From: JBFJVD01 sp041624375
GTDB taxonomy: Bacteria > Chloroflexota > Anaerolineae > Anaerolineales > E44-bin32
Direction: 5' to 3'
DNA: 5,129 nucleotides
Assembly: GCA_041624375.1 (NCBI GenBank)
Contig: JBFJVD010000214.1
Span: forward strand, 1 to 5,129
A model generated the notes under the pieces. That model was not told where the DNA came from and made no database searches. It saw only the letters and a list, made by a program, of their open reading frames with translations. Numbering within the stretch: position 1 is the stretch's first letter; every line of letters begins with the position of its first letter. Positions 1-5,129 of this stretch are shown here, in pieces. The translations under genes and the position numbers were made by a program.

Positions 1-265
1 GCGCTTCACCGACGGTCTGCCCCGCCAGGCTTGTCCCGGCGCCACGCGGCAAGACCGAAATGCCAAGCTCCTGGCAGACTTCCAGGATGGCTGAAAGGTC
101 ATCGGCGTGCCGCGGGAAGGCCACCCCGAGAGGCTCAATTTGATGGTTTGAGCCGTCGGTGCTGTACATGACGCGCGTGTACGGGTCGAACCGCAGATCG
201 CCTTTGAGGCGACCCCGGAGCCTGTGTTCCAGCGCTGTCAGCTTGTTGAGATTGCGAAGCGCCAT
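1..265 (-). CDS. FAD-linked oxidase (GlcD/YdiJ-like), N-terminal part only
   Basis: This is the first 88 codons of a gene whose remainder lies beyond the left edge. Reading from the ATG at 265-263, residues 26-52 (FDPYTRVMYSTDGSNHQIEP, then GVAFPR) and the PRGAGTSLAGQTVG stretch at 73-86 match the start of the FAD-binding PCMH-type fold. The RGAGTSLAGQ loop normally contacts the FAD pyrophosphate. Family members oxidise 2-hydroxy acids such as lactate, glycolate or 2-hydroxyglutarate. The early YSTDGS motif resembles the large YdiJ-like proteins that carry a C-terminal Fe-S domain, but that part cannot be seen here, so the substrate stays open. A purine-rich GGGGGA lies 10 nt before the ATG (276-281). 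The gene starts 33 nt after the small membrane-protein gene and probably shares the hflX transcript. The family call is firm; the subfamily is inferred. Confidence 0.85.
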   Translation of the reverse strand, partial: MALRNLNKLTALEHRLRGRLKGDLRFDPYTRVMYSTDGSNHQIEPLGVAFPRHADDLSAILEVCQELGISVLPRGAGTSLAGQTVGEA

Positions 266-298
266 ATGGTGGGAATCCCCCGGCTTTAAGTTGGCAGA

Positions 299-490
299 TT
301 ACAGTGCCCGGGCCAGCAGCAAGCCAACAACAGCGAGCACGACACCCAGATGCAGGAGAAGATCCGACGTGGCGATGATGCCAACGCCGGGCAGGAATTG
401 GAGGGCGAGATTCAGCAAGACCAGCCCCAGCCCGAGCATTGGGAGCAGCCCTTTCCGCTGGGCCAGGTATTCCGAGAGACGGTCAATCAA
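299..490 (-). CDS. small two-helix membrane protein, translationally coupled to hflX
   Basis: A 63-residue protein read from a TTG start at 490-488. The TTG overlaps the hflX TGA stop (489-487) in the tetranucleotide TTGA, and an AGAGGA Shine-Dalgarno sequence (500-505) lies 9 nt upstream inside the end of hflX. This arrangement favours TTG over the internal ATG at codon 18, which would remove part of the first helix. Residues 1-13 are charged and polar (MIDRLSEYLAQRK). Two hydrophobic segments follow at about 14-34 and 38-61, separated by a short FLPGVG turn, so a helical hairpin in the cytoplasmic membrane is predicted. No cleavable signal peptide, catalytic motif or metal ligand is seen. 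The function is unknown. Its position suggests co-production with HflX, but that does not show a shared job. It ends with TAA, 33 nt before the oxidase gene. Confidence 0.7.
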   Translation of the reverse strand: MIDRLSEYLAQRKGLLPMLGLGLVLLNLALQFLPGVGIIATSDLLLHLGVVLAVVGLLLARAL

Positions 491-1863
491 CTGACGGGGT
501 CCTCTGGTGGCTCGCCTTCTTCGAGCGTGCTCACAGGAGCCGGTTGTGGGTTCAGGGAAAAGGGCGCCATGGATTCAGCAAACCGCTTCGGGATCCGGCC
601 GCGGATCACAACACAATCTTCTCGATGGTCGATGCCTTCGACCACCCCTTGCTCGTGGAACAGACTGATCAGCCGACCTTCGCGGTACGGGATGGCCACT
701 TCGAGGGGCGACATCGCTTCGAACAGCTCATGCTCAACAGCTGCAAGCAGCCCTGGGATTCCCTCGCCGGTGATTGCGGCGATCGGGACCGCGCGTTCGA
801 AGGCGTCTACCCGGTCAATCAGACTTTCGCGATCTTGCAGACGGTCGATCTTGTTCAGCGCCGTGACAATCGGGATGTCGGTGACGCCGATCTCGCGCAG
901 CGTCATGCGAACCGCCTGCTCTTGCTCGTCGGCGTTCGGGTGGGTGATATCGACAACATGCAGCAGGAGATCGGCCTCGGCAATCTCCTCGAGGGTGGCC
1001 CGGAAGGCGGCCACCAGCATCGTCGGCAGTTTCTGGATGAAGCCGACTGTGTCCGTAAGCAGCACATGGCGCCCGCCCGGGAGCTCAATCCGCCGAGTCG
1101 TCGGGTCAAGGGTCGCGAAGAGCTGGTCGGCGACCAGAACCTCGGCGTCGGACAGCCGGTTAAGCAGAGTCGACTTGCCGGCGTTTGTATAGCCAACCAG
1201 CGCGACAGTTGGCACCGCAGCCCGGCGCCGGCGAGCACGGTACCGGCTGCGGTGGGCCCGCACCTTTTCCAGCTCATCCCGGAGACGAAGGATCCGCCGA
1301 TTGATGTCGCGGCGATCGACCTCCAGCTGGGTCTCACCCGGCCCCCGAAGCCCGACGCCACCGACGCCTCCGGCCCGCCCCCCGCCACCCCCTGCCTGGC
1401 GGGCAAGATGCGTCCATGCGCGCGTGAGACGTGGCAACCGATACTCGTATTGTGCCAGTTCAACCTGCAGCGCGCCTTCGCGCGTCTGGGCATGCTGGGC
1501 AAAGATGTCAAGGATCAGCGCGGTCCGATCCACCACACGCACCTCATCGCCGAAGGCGCGCTCGAGCTCCCGCTGGTGGCGCGGCGAAAGCTCTTCGTCG
1601 AAGATGACCACATCTGAGAGGGTCTCTTCGGCCAGGTCGCGCACCTCGACCACCTTGCCGGAGCCGATAAAGGTCTTTGGGTCGGGCTTGTTCAGGCGTT
1701 GAGTGGTGTTGCCCGTAACTTCGAGCCCGGCCGTACGCGCCAGGAGGGCTAATTCGGCGAGCGAGTCCTCGAGCGGCAGCAGATCCTCGGTGCCGAAGAT
1801 TTCGACCCCAATGAGAAACGCGCGTTCACGCGGGCCCTGCGTTGCGATAGGTTGTTTAGCCAT
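487..1863 (-). CDS. hflX: ribosome-associated GTPase HflX
   Basis: A 458-residue TRAFAC-class GTPase of the Obg-HflX group. HflX binds the 50S subunit and splits or rescues stalled ribosomes, notably after heat stress, using GTP hydrolysis. The N-terminal HflX domain (about 15-190) contains FIGSGKVVEV (65-74), FDEELSPRHQRELE (88-101) and DRTALILDIFAQHA (112-125). A glycine-rich loop leads into GLRGPGETQLEVDRR (171-185), the family signature. The GTPase domain shows G1 GYTNAGKS (224-231), G2 region ATLDPTTR (250-257), G3 DTVGF (271-275), G4 NKID (337-340) and a G5-like AAITGEG (362-368). A C-terminal domain runs to about 430, followed by an acidic, proline-rich tail. The frame stays open 13 codons upstream to an ATG at 1902, but that extension reads through the promoter. 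The ATG at 1863-1861 matches the usual family N-terminus. No Shine-Dalgarno sequence precedes it, in keeping with leaderless translation. It is the first gene of a probable three-gene operon. Confidence 0.95.
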   Translation of the reverse strand: MAKQPIATQGPRERAFLIGVEIFGTEDLLPLEDSLAELALLARTAGLEVTGNTTQRLNKPDPKTFIGSGKVVEVRDLAEETLSDVVIFDEELSPRHQRELERAFGDEVRVVDRTALILDIFAQHAQTREGALQVELAQYEYRLPRLTRAWTHLARQAGGGGGRAGGVGGVGLRGPGETQLEVDRRDINRRILRLRDELEKVRAHRSRYRARRRRAAVPTVALVGYTNAGKSTLLNRLSDAEVLVADQLFATLDPTTRRIELPGGRHVLLTDTVGFIQKLPTMLVAAFRATLEEIAEADLLLHVVDITHPNADEQEQAVRMTLREIGVTDIPIVTALNKIDRLQDRESLIDRVDAFERAVPIAAITGEGIPGLLAAVEHELFEAMSPLEVAIPYREGRLISLFHEQGVVEGIDHREDCVVIRGRIPKRFAESMAPFSLNPQPAPVSTLEEGEPPEDPVS

Positions 1864-1869
1864 GCGCTG

Positions 1870-1898
1870 ATTATACTGAGGTGGTGGCACGGCACCAA
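1870..1898 (-). promoter_or_regulatory. predicted sigma70-type promoter of hflX, leaderless spacing
   Basis: On the minus strand, a -35 TTGGTG (1898-1893) is followed by a 17-nt spacer and a perfect -10 TATAAT (1875-1870). Six nucleotides (CAGCGC) then lead to the hflX ATG. With normal spacing, transcription would begin at the A of the start codon, giving an mRNA without a 5' leader. The absence of any purine-rich ribosome binding site fits this. The boxes are seen directly; the start point is inferred. Confidence 0.65.
1872..1877 (+). promoter_or_regulatory. possible -10 element for the hydrolase gene, overlapping the hflX -10
   Basis: TATACT on the plus strand occupies almost the same bases as the TATAAT of the opposite-strand hflX promoter. 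It would start transcription near 1884, leaving a leader of roughly 38 nt that contains the Shine-Dalgarno sequence of the hydrolase gene. There is no convincing -35 at 15-19 nt; the nearest TTG-containing hexamer, TTGTTT at 1852-1857, is only 14 nt away. It is therefore weaker than the hflX promoter and supported by the -10 alone. Confidence 0.35.
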
Positions 1899-1904
1899 GC
1901 AACT

Positions 1905-1913
1905 GGGAGGAGG
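1905..1913 (+). promoter_or_regulatory. strong Shine-Dalgarno sequence of the hydrolase gene
   Basis: GGGAGGAGG ends 8 nt before the ATG at 1922 and is the strongest ribosome binding site in the window. It fixes the hydrolase start and contrasts with the divergent hflX start, which has none. Confidence 0.8.
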
Positions 1914-1921
1914 CGGATCGG

Positions 1922-2611
1922 ATGGATCAAGCCGAAAAGATGCGGATCACCTACCCCTCGAACGGCGCGCAAACACCGGGCGTGCTGGCCCTGCCCTCAG
2001 GCGAAGCCAGGAGTATCGGACTGGTGGTCATTCAGGAATGGTGGGGGCTCGTTCCACACATCGAGCAGGTTGCGGTGCGCCTGGCACAGGCAGGGTTCGT
2101 GGCGCTCGCGCCCGACCTCTATCACGGGGCGCAGGCCAGCGAGCCCGATGAGGCCCGCAAACTGGCGATGGCGCTGGACCGAGACCGCGCAGTTGGTGAG
2201 ATTCTTGCCGCGACCGAATACCTGCGCGCTCACGACCGGGTCCGTGGGGACCGCATTGGAGTCGTGGGCTGGTGCATGGGGGGCGCCCTGGCGCTTTCCT
2301 CCGCGGCCGAGAACGGCAGCATCGGCGCAGTCGTGGTCTATTATGGGCGGCCACTGGCGGCCGAGGACACGCCGAAGCTGCAGGCTCCTGTGCTTGGCCT
2401 TTATGGGGAACTGGATGCGGGGATCCCGGTGTCAGCGGTTCGAGAGTTCGAGGCGCAGCTTGTTGAGCACGAGATCGAGCATGAGATTCATATCTACGCG
2501 GGCGCGCACCATGCCTTCTTTAACGACACGCGACTTGAAGCCTACCACCCCGAGGCGGCCGAGGACGCGTGGGAGCGGACCCTCGCGTGGTTTCACACCT
2601 ACCTCGCCTAG
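1922..2611 (+). CDS. dienelactone hydrolase family protein
   Basis: A 229-residue cytosolic alpha/beta hydrolase, close to the usual length for the family. Classical members open the dienelactone (4-carboxymethylenebut-2-en-4-olide) ring to maleylacetate in chlorocatechol breakdown; many others hydrolyse unidentified esters or lactones. The nucleophile elbow is GWCMGG with Cys118, the acid is Asp165 in YGELDAGIP, and the base is His197 in AGAHHAFFND. Glu39 in VIQEWWGL corresponds to the glutamate that controls the Cys nucleophile in characterised enzymes, and APDLYHG (63-69) is another family motif. There is no signal peptide. The ATG is supported by AGGAGG at 1908-1913, 8 nt upstream; the next in-frame ATG (codon 7) lacks such a site. 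No ring-cleavage genes are nearby, so a catabolic role cannot be inferred. It is divergent from hflX and convergent with the aminotransferase gene, whose stop codon it overlaps. Confidence 0.93.
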   Translation: MDQAEKMRITYPSNGAQTPGVLALPSGEARSIGLVVIQEWWGLVPHIEQVAVRLAQAGFVALAPDLYHGAQASEPDEARKLAMALDRDRAVGEILAATEYLRAHDRVRGDRIGVVGWCMGGALALSSAAENGSIGAVVVYYGRPLAAEDTPKLQAPVLGLYGELDAGIPVSAVREFEAQLVEHEIEHEIHIYAGAHHAFFNDTRLEAYHPEAAEDAWERTLAWFHTYLA

Positions 2612-3777
2612 GAATCGGCAAGCCACGCCTTGAGGCGTTCCATGGCCTCCCGGCAGCGCTCGATCGGGGTGCTGATCGAGACGCGTACATAGCCTTCCCC
2701 TGAAGGGCCGAAGGCAACGCCAGGTGTGATGCTCACACCGGTCTCATTCAGCAGGCGCTCGCAGAAGTCCGCCGAAGTCTCGGAGCCAGGCGGCAATTGG
2801 GCCCAGACATACAGCGCCGCTTTGGGCTTCCTTGCCTCCATACCACATGCGCTGAACCCCTCAACGACAGCGTCCCTTCTTTCAGCGTAGATCCGGTTGC
2901 GCTCCTCAAGCCAGGACTGGTCCCCGGTCAGCGCAGCGATTCCCGCTTGAAGCACCGGCTCGAAATGCGAGGAGTCGATCTGGCTCTTGAGGGTGAAGAG
3001 CGCCCGGATCGCCTGCTCATTCCCCACCGCCATTCCCAGGCGCCAGCCAGCCATGTTGTAGGCCTTCGAAAGCGAATTGAACTCGATGGCCACGTCAAAG
3101 GCGCCATCGATTTCGAGCAAGGAGGGGGCGCGGTAACCATCGTAGCCGACCTCCGTGTACGGGGCGTCATGGCAAAGCAAGATCCCCCAGTGACGTGCAA
3201 GGTCGACCGCCGACCGCAGCGTAGACAAATCTGAGACCGCCCCTGTGGGGTTGTTCGGGTAGTTGAGCCACATCAGCTTCGCGCGCTGCAAGGTCGGCTC
3301 CGAGAGCTTCGTGAGCTCCGGCAGGAAGTCGTTCTCCGCGAGCAGAGGCATGTAGACAACCTCCCCGCCCGCAATCCGGGCCGCGGCGGCGTAGGTTGGA
3401 TAGGAGGGATCGGGGACAAGGACCGCGTCACCTGCGTCGACGAACGCCTGCGTGATGTGGAAGAGCCCCTCTTTGGATCCGATCAAGCCGATCACCTGGG
3501 TCTCGGGATCCGTCTCGACTCCGAAACGCCGCCGATAGAATTCGGCGATCGCTTTGCGATAGCCGGGCGTGCCGCCGAAGGGAGTGTAGCCGTGAAGATC
3601 GCCTCGATGCGCAGCCGTCACGAGCGCCTCGACAATGTGCGGGGCCGGCGGGAGATCGGGTGAGCCCATGTCCATCCGGATCACGTCCACTCCCCTTGCC
3701 CGCAGATCGGCGATGTGCCTGACAAGTGTGGCGAAGAAATAGGGCGGGATGGCAGCTACTCGGGCGGCCGTCTGCAT
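2608..3777 (-). CDS. class I/II PLP aminotransferase, DapL/aspartate aminotransferase-like
   Basis: A 389-residue fold-type I aminotransferase, a typical length. Visible motifs are a glycine-rich PLP phosphate region with GSKEG (100-104), PDPSYPTY (122-129), the cofactor-ring motif NYPNNPTG (172-179), Asp204 and Tyr207 in CHDAPYTEV (Asp binds the pyridine nitrogen), Lys238 in SLSKAYNMAGWRLG forming the Schiff base, and Arg365 in GYVRVS for the substrate carboxylate. The SLSKAYNMAGWRLG wording is characteristic of the group containing LL-diaminopimelate aminotransferases (lysine and peptidoglycan synthesis) and related aspartate or alanine aminotransferases. Substrate cannot be fixed by eye, and no other dap genes are present. 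The frame is open 46 codons further upstream, but those codons overlap the kinase gene and are not family-like. The ATG at 3777-3775 has GAGGA (3789-3793) 11 nt ahead. It lies 22 nt after the kinase gene and is probably co-transcribed. Confidence 0.92.
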   Translation of the reverse strand: MQTAARVAAIPPYFFATLVRHIADLRARGVDVIRMDMGSPDLPPAPHIVEALVTAAHRGDLHGYTPFGGTPGYRKAIAEFYRRRFGVETDPETQVIGLIGSKEGLFHITQAFVDAGDAVLVPDPSYPTYAAAARIAGGEVVYMPLLAENDFLPELTKLSEPTLQRAKLMWLNYPNNPTGAVSDLSTLRSAVDLARHWGILLCHDAPYTEVGYDGYRAPSLLEIDGAFDVAIEFNSLSKAYNMAGWRLGMAVGNEQAIRALFTLKSQIDSSHFEPVLQAGIAALTGDQSWLEERNRIYAERRDAVVEGFSACGMEARKPKAALYVWAQLPPGSETSADFCERLLNETGVSITPGVAFGPSGEGYVRVSISTPIERCREAMERLKAWLADS

Positions 3778-3799
3778 CGATGAAGTTGTCCTCGTTTCG

Positions 3800-5035
3800 T
3801 CAGGTGTTGGATTCTTCAACGGCCTCGAAAAGCCGGGCCGCCTTGGCGTCCGGGGCAGTCTGCCGCAACGGAACCATGAGATGGAAGGTGCTCCCCGGGC
3901 ATGCCTCCTCATCATATCCTGGGGAATCTACCCAAATCGCACCGCCGTGGGCTTCTAGAATCCCCTTTGCGATGGGCAGGCCGAGCCCCGGTCCTCCGCC
4001 CATGAACTTGGTCTTGCCGCTCGAGTGAAGGGAGGGGTTTCCGAGACGTCCGAATTTCTCAAAGATCCGCGATTGGTCCTCTGGCGCGATTCCGATCCCT
4101 GAATCTGCGATGCGAAGCTCCACAAATCCGGGCAGCTGGCGGCCGTCGATTGTAATCAGCCCGCCGTCCGGCGTGTACTTGATGGCGTTGCGGATGACGT
4201 TCAGAATGGCCTGGAGCATGCGCTCGGGGTCCGCGTAGGTTATTTGATCCCATCCATCGAACGGCTTGATCTCAAAGATCAGGCGTCGCTCAAGGACTGA
4301 GTCGGTGACCTCGGCTTCGGCGAGTGCCAGGAGCCGGTTGAGCCAGACGGGCTGGAAGTGGAGCGAAAGCATGTTGTTATCAATCATCGAGACGTCAATC
4401 ATGTCGTCGATGATCTCTTTGAGCCGGCGGGCGCCATTGGCGATGCCGACCAGCATCGTCTTGCCGCGCGGATCCTCACGGTCGAGAAGCTCTTCGAGCA
4501 TCTTGGAGTAGCCTTCGATCAGCGTGAGCGGAGTCTTCAATTCGTGCGCAGCGACCGCGATGAAATTCGATTTCGATTTATCGAGCTGCTCGAGTGCCCC
4601 TTGAACCTCCACCATCTTGGAGGTCACGCTCTCCATACCGAGCCGGACCTCTTCCCGGGCCAGGTATTCAGTGGCATGTGCGAAGACCAGCTCTGTCTGG
4701 CTGATCAGCTGCAGGCTCTCCGCTGGCTCGAGGTTGGCTTGGGCGACGTCGAGCATTACCTGGCGCAGCGCCTGCAGTACTGGAACCAGGCTTGGCGGCT
4801 GTCCGCCATCGGGCGCGACGACTTCTGTGACCGCCTGTGCGTTGAGCCAGCCCTGGAGGAAGGATTCCATCCAGGATGGATCCCCGGTGGCGATCGATTC
4901 GGTCAGCAGGTCATAGAAGCGGGAGAGCTCTGCGCTGACAGAGTGCCGGAGGCTCTCGCCGCGCGCCAGGGCTTCGCTGGCAGCCTGCATCCACGCGATT
5001 CGGATCCTGATCAGCAGATCGATCACCGTGCTCAT
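3800..5035 (-). CDS. soluble sensor histidine kinase
   Basis: A 411-residue kinase without transmembrane segments, so it is expected in the cytoplasm. Residues 1-150 appear mostly helical and match no sensor domain I can name with certainty; the segment at about 5-70 loosely resembles helical RsbR-type N-terminal domains. A coiled linker (about 128-155) leads to the HisKA dimerisation helix with the H-box FIAVAAHELKTPLT, phospho-acceptor His164. The HATPase domain carries the N-box NVIRNAIKYTPDGG (Asn283), G1 DSGIGI (311-316), F-box FEKFGR (325-330) and G2 GGGPGLGL (346-353). All catalytic boxes are intact. It should autophosphorylate and pass phosphate to a response regulator, but none is in the window, so it is an orphan here. 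The ATG at 5035 has only a weak AGG nearby, consistent with a near-leaderless transcript. The aminotransferase gene follows after 22 nt. Confidence 0.93.
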   Translation of the reverse strand: MSTVIDLLIRIRIAWMQAASEALARGESLRHSVSAELSRFYDLLTESIATGDPSWMESFLQGWLNAQAVTEVVAPDGGQPPSLVPVLQALRQVMLDVAQANLEPAESLQLISQTELVFAHATEYLAREEVRLGMESVTSKMVEVQGALEQLDKSKSNFIAVAAHELKTPLTLIEGYSKMLEELLDREDPRGKTMLVGIANGARRLKEIIDDMIDVSMIDNNMLSLHFQPVWLNRLLALAEAEVTDSVLERRLIFEIKPFDGWDQITYADPERMLQAILNVIRNAIKYTPDGGLITIDGRQLPGFVELRIADSGIGIAPEDQSRIFEKFGRLGNPSLHSSGKTKFMGGGPGLGLPIAKGILEAHGGAIWVDSPGYDEEACPGSTFHLMVPLRQTAPDAKAARLFEAVEESNT

Positions 5036-5044
5036 ATCGGCCTA

Positions 5045-5073
5045 AGTGTACGTCCGGCTCAGTCTTCTGCCAA
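5045..5073 (-). promoter_or_regulatory. predicted promoter of the histidine kinase-aminotransferase operon
   Basis: The minus strand reads -35 TTGGCA (5073-5068, five of six consensus bases), a 17-nt spacer and -10 TACACT (5050-5045, four of six). The ATG at 5035 lies 9 nt after the -10, so the leader would be about 3 nt, too short for a normal Shine-Dalgarno sequence. The boxes are seen; use as a promoter is inferred. Confidence 0.5.
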
Positions 5074-5096
5074 GTCTCCATGGCATCGAAGCTGAG
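5058..5096. repeat. imperfect inverted repeat over the kinase promoter -35
   Basis: The left arm CTCAG-t-CTTC-TGCCA (5058-5072) pairs with the right arm TGGCA-tc-GAAG-CTGAG (5081-5096) around an 8-nt centre. That gives 14 base pairs interrupted by a 1-nt and a 2-nt bulge. The left arm includes most of the -35 box of the predicted kinase promoter. No T-run follows on either strand, so it is not a standard intrinsic terminator. It may be an operator, an RNA hairpin ending an upstream gene, or chance. Confidence 0.45.
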
Positions 5097-5129
5097 TCCA
5101 GGCCTCAAGCGTCAGGCCGACCTGTGCCA

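Noticed and set aside
1376..1410. Glycine-rich low-complexity stretch in hflX that could look like a repeat insertion
   Set aside because: HflX proteins normally carry a variable glycine-rich loop just before the GPGETQLE signature, so it is an ordinary family feature.
439..1617. 392-codon open frame on the plus strand, antisense to hflX
   Set aside because: It mirrors the codon periodicity of the GC-rich hflX gene on the opposite strand, has no recognisable domain, and lies wholly within a gene whose motifs are unambiguous.
1864..1902. 13-residue N-terminal extension of HflX starting at 1902
   Set aside because: It runs through the predicted promoter and has no ribosome binding site; the family N-terminus fits the ATG at 1863.
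2625..2638. Perfect 5-bp hairpin ACGCC-TTGA-GGCGT just past the hydrolase stop, considered as a terminator
   Set aside because: The stem is short, lies inside the aminotransferase coding region, and has no T-run on either strand.
3778..3915. 46-residue N-terminal extension of the aminotransferase
   Set aside because: It overlaps the 3' end of the kinase gene, is arginine- and proline-rich without family similarity, and the ATG at 3777 has a Shine-Dalgarno sequence in the 22-nt gap.
4358..5095. 245-codon open frame on the plus strand, antisense to the histidine kinase
   Set aside because: It is the antisense shadow of the GC-rich kinase gene. It has no domain of its own and no plausible ribosome binding site was noted.
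5101..5118. GGCCT/AGGCC inverted repeat near the right edge
   Set aside because: Only 5 bp with an 8-nt loop and no T-run; expected by chance in GC-rich DNA.

Overview
The window is GC-rich bacterial DNA, tightly packed with protein-coding genes. It holds three complete large genes on the minus strand, one complete gene on the plus strand, a small membrane-protein gene, and the 5' end of a sixth gene cut by the left edge. No RNA genes, mobile elements, CRISPR arrays or transposon remnants are visible. The protein styles suggest Chloroflexota or a similar GC-rich environmental lineage. The pointers are a DapL-like aminotransferase, a soluble histidine kinase with a KFMGGGPGLGLPIAKG-type ATP lid, and an HflX with a long glycine-rich loop. 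This placement is inferred from family resemblance only.

Left half (1-1863, minus strand): hflX, coding for a ribosome-associated GTPase, overlaps by 4 nt a TTG-started gene for a 63-residue protein with two predicted membrane helices. After a 33-nt gap comes the start of an FAD-linked oxidase gene of the GlcD/YdiJ type. The three probably form one transcript. The predicted hflX promoter has its -10 TATAAT ending exactly 6 nt before the ATG, which predicts a leaderless mRNA.

Centre (1864-2611, plus strand): a dienelactone hydrolase-family alpha/beta hydrolase with an intact Cys-Asp-His triad is transcribed away from hflX across a 58-bp intergenic region. The same AT-rich patch there can serve as a -10 element on both strands. 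The hydrolase gene converges on the aminotransferase gene, and the two share a CTAG tetranucleotide as overlapping stop codons.

Right half (2608-5035, minus strand): a soluble histidine kinase without membrane helices is followed after 22 nt by a fold-type I PLP aminotransferase related to LL-diaminopimelate and aspartate aminotransferases. They look like a two-gene operon. No response regulator lies in the window. Upstream of the kinase is a good promoter (TTGGCA, 17 nt, TACACT) that would give a leader of only about 3 nt. An imperfect 14-bp inverted repeat covers its -35 box.

Nothing here amounts to an obviously new multi-gene system. The points most worth a second look are the two leaderless or near-leaderless promoters, the symmetric bidirectional -10, the dyad over the kinase promoter, and the small membrane protein coupled to hflX.
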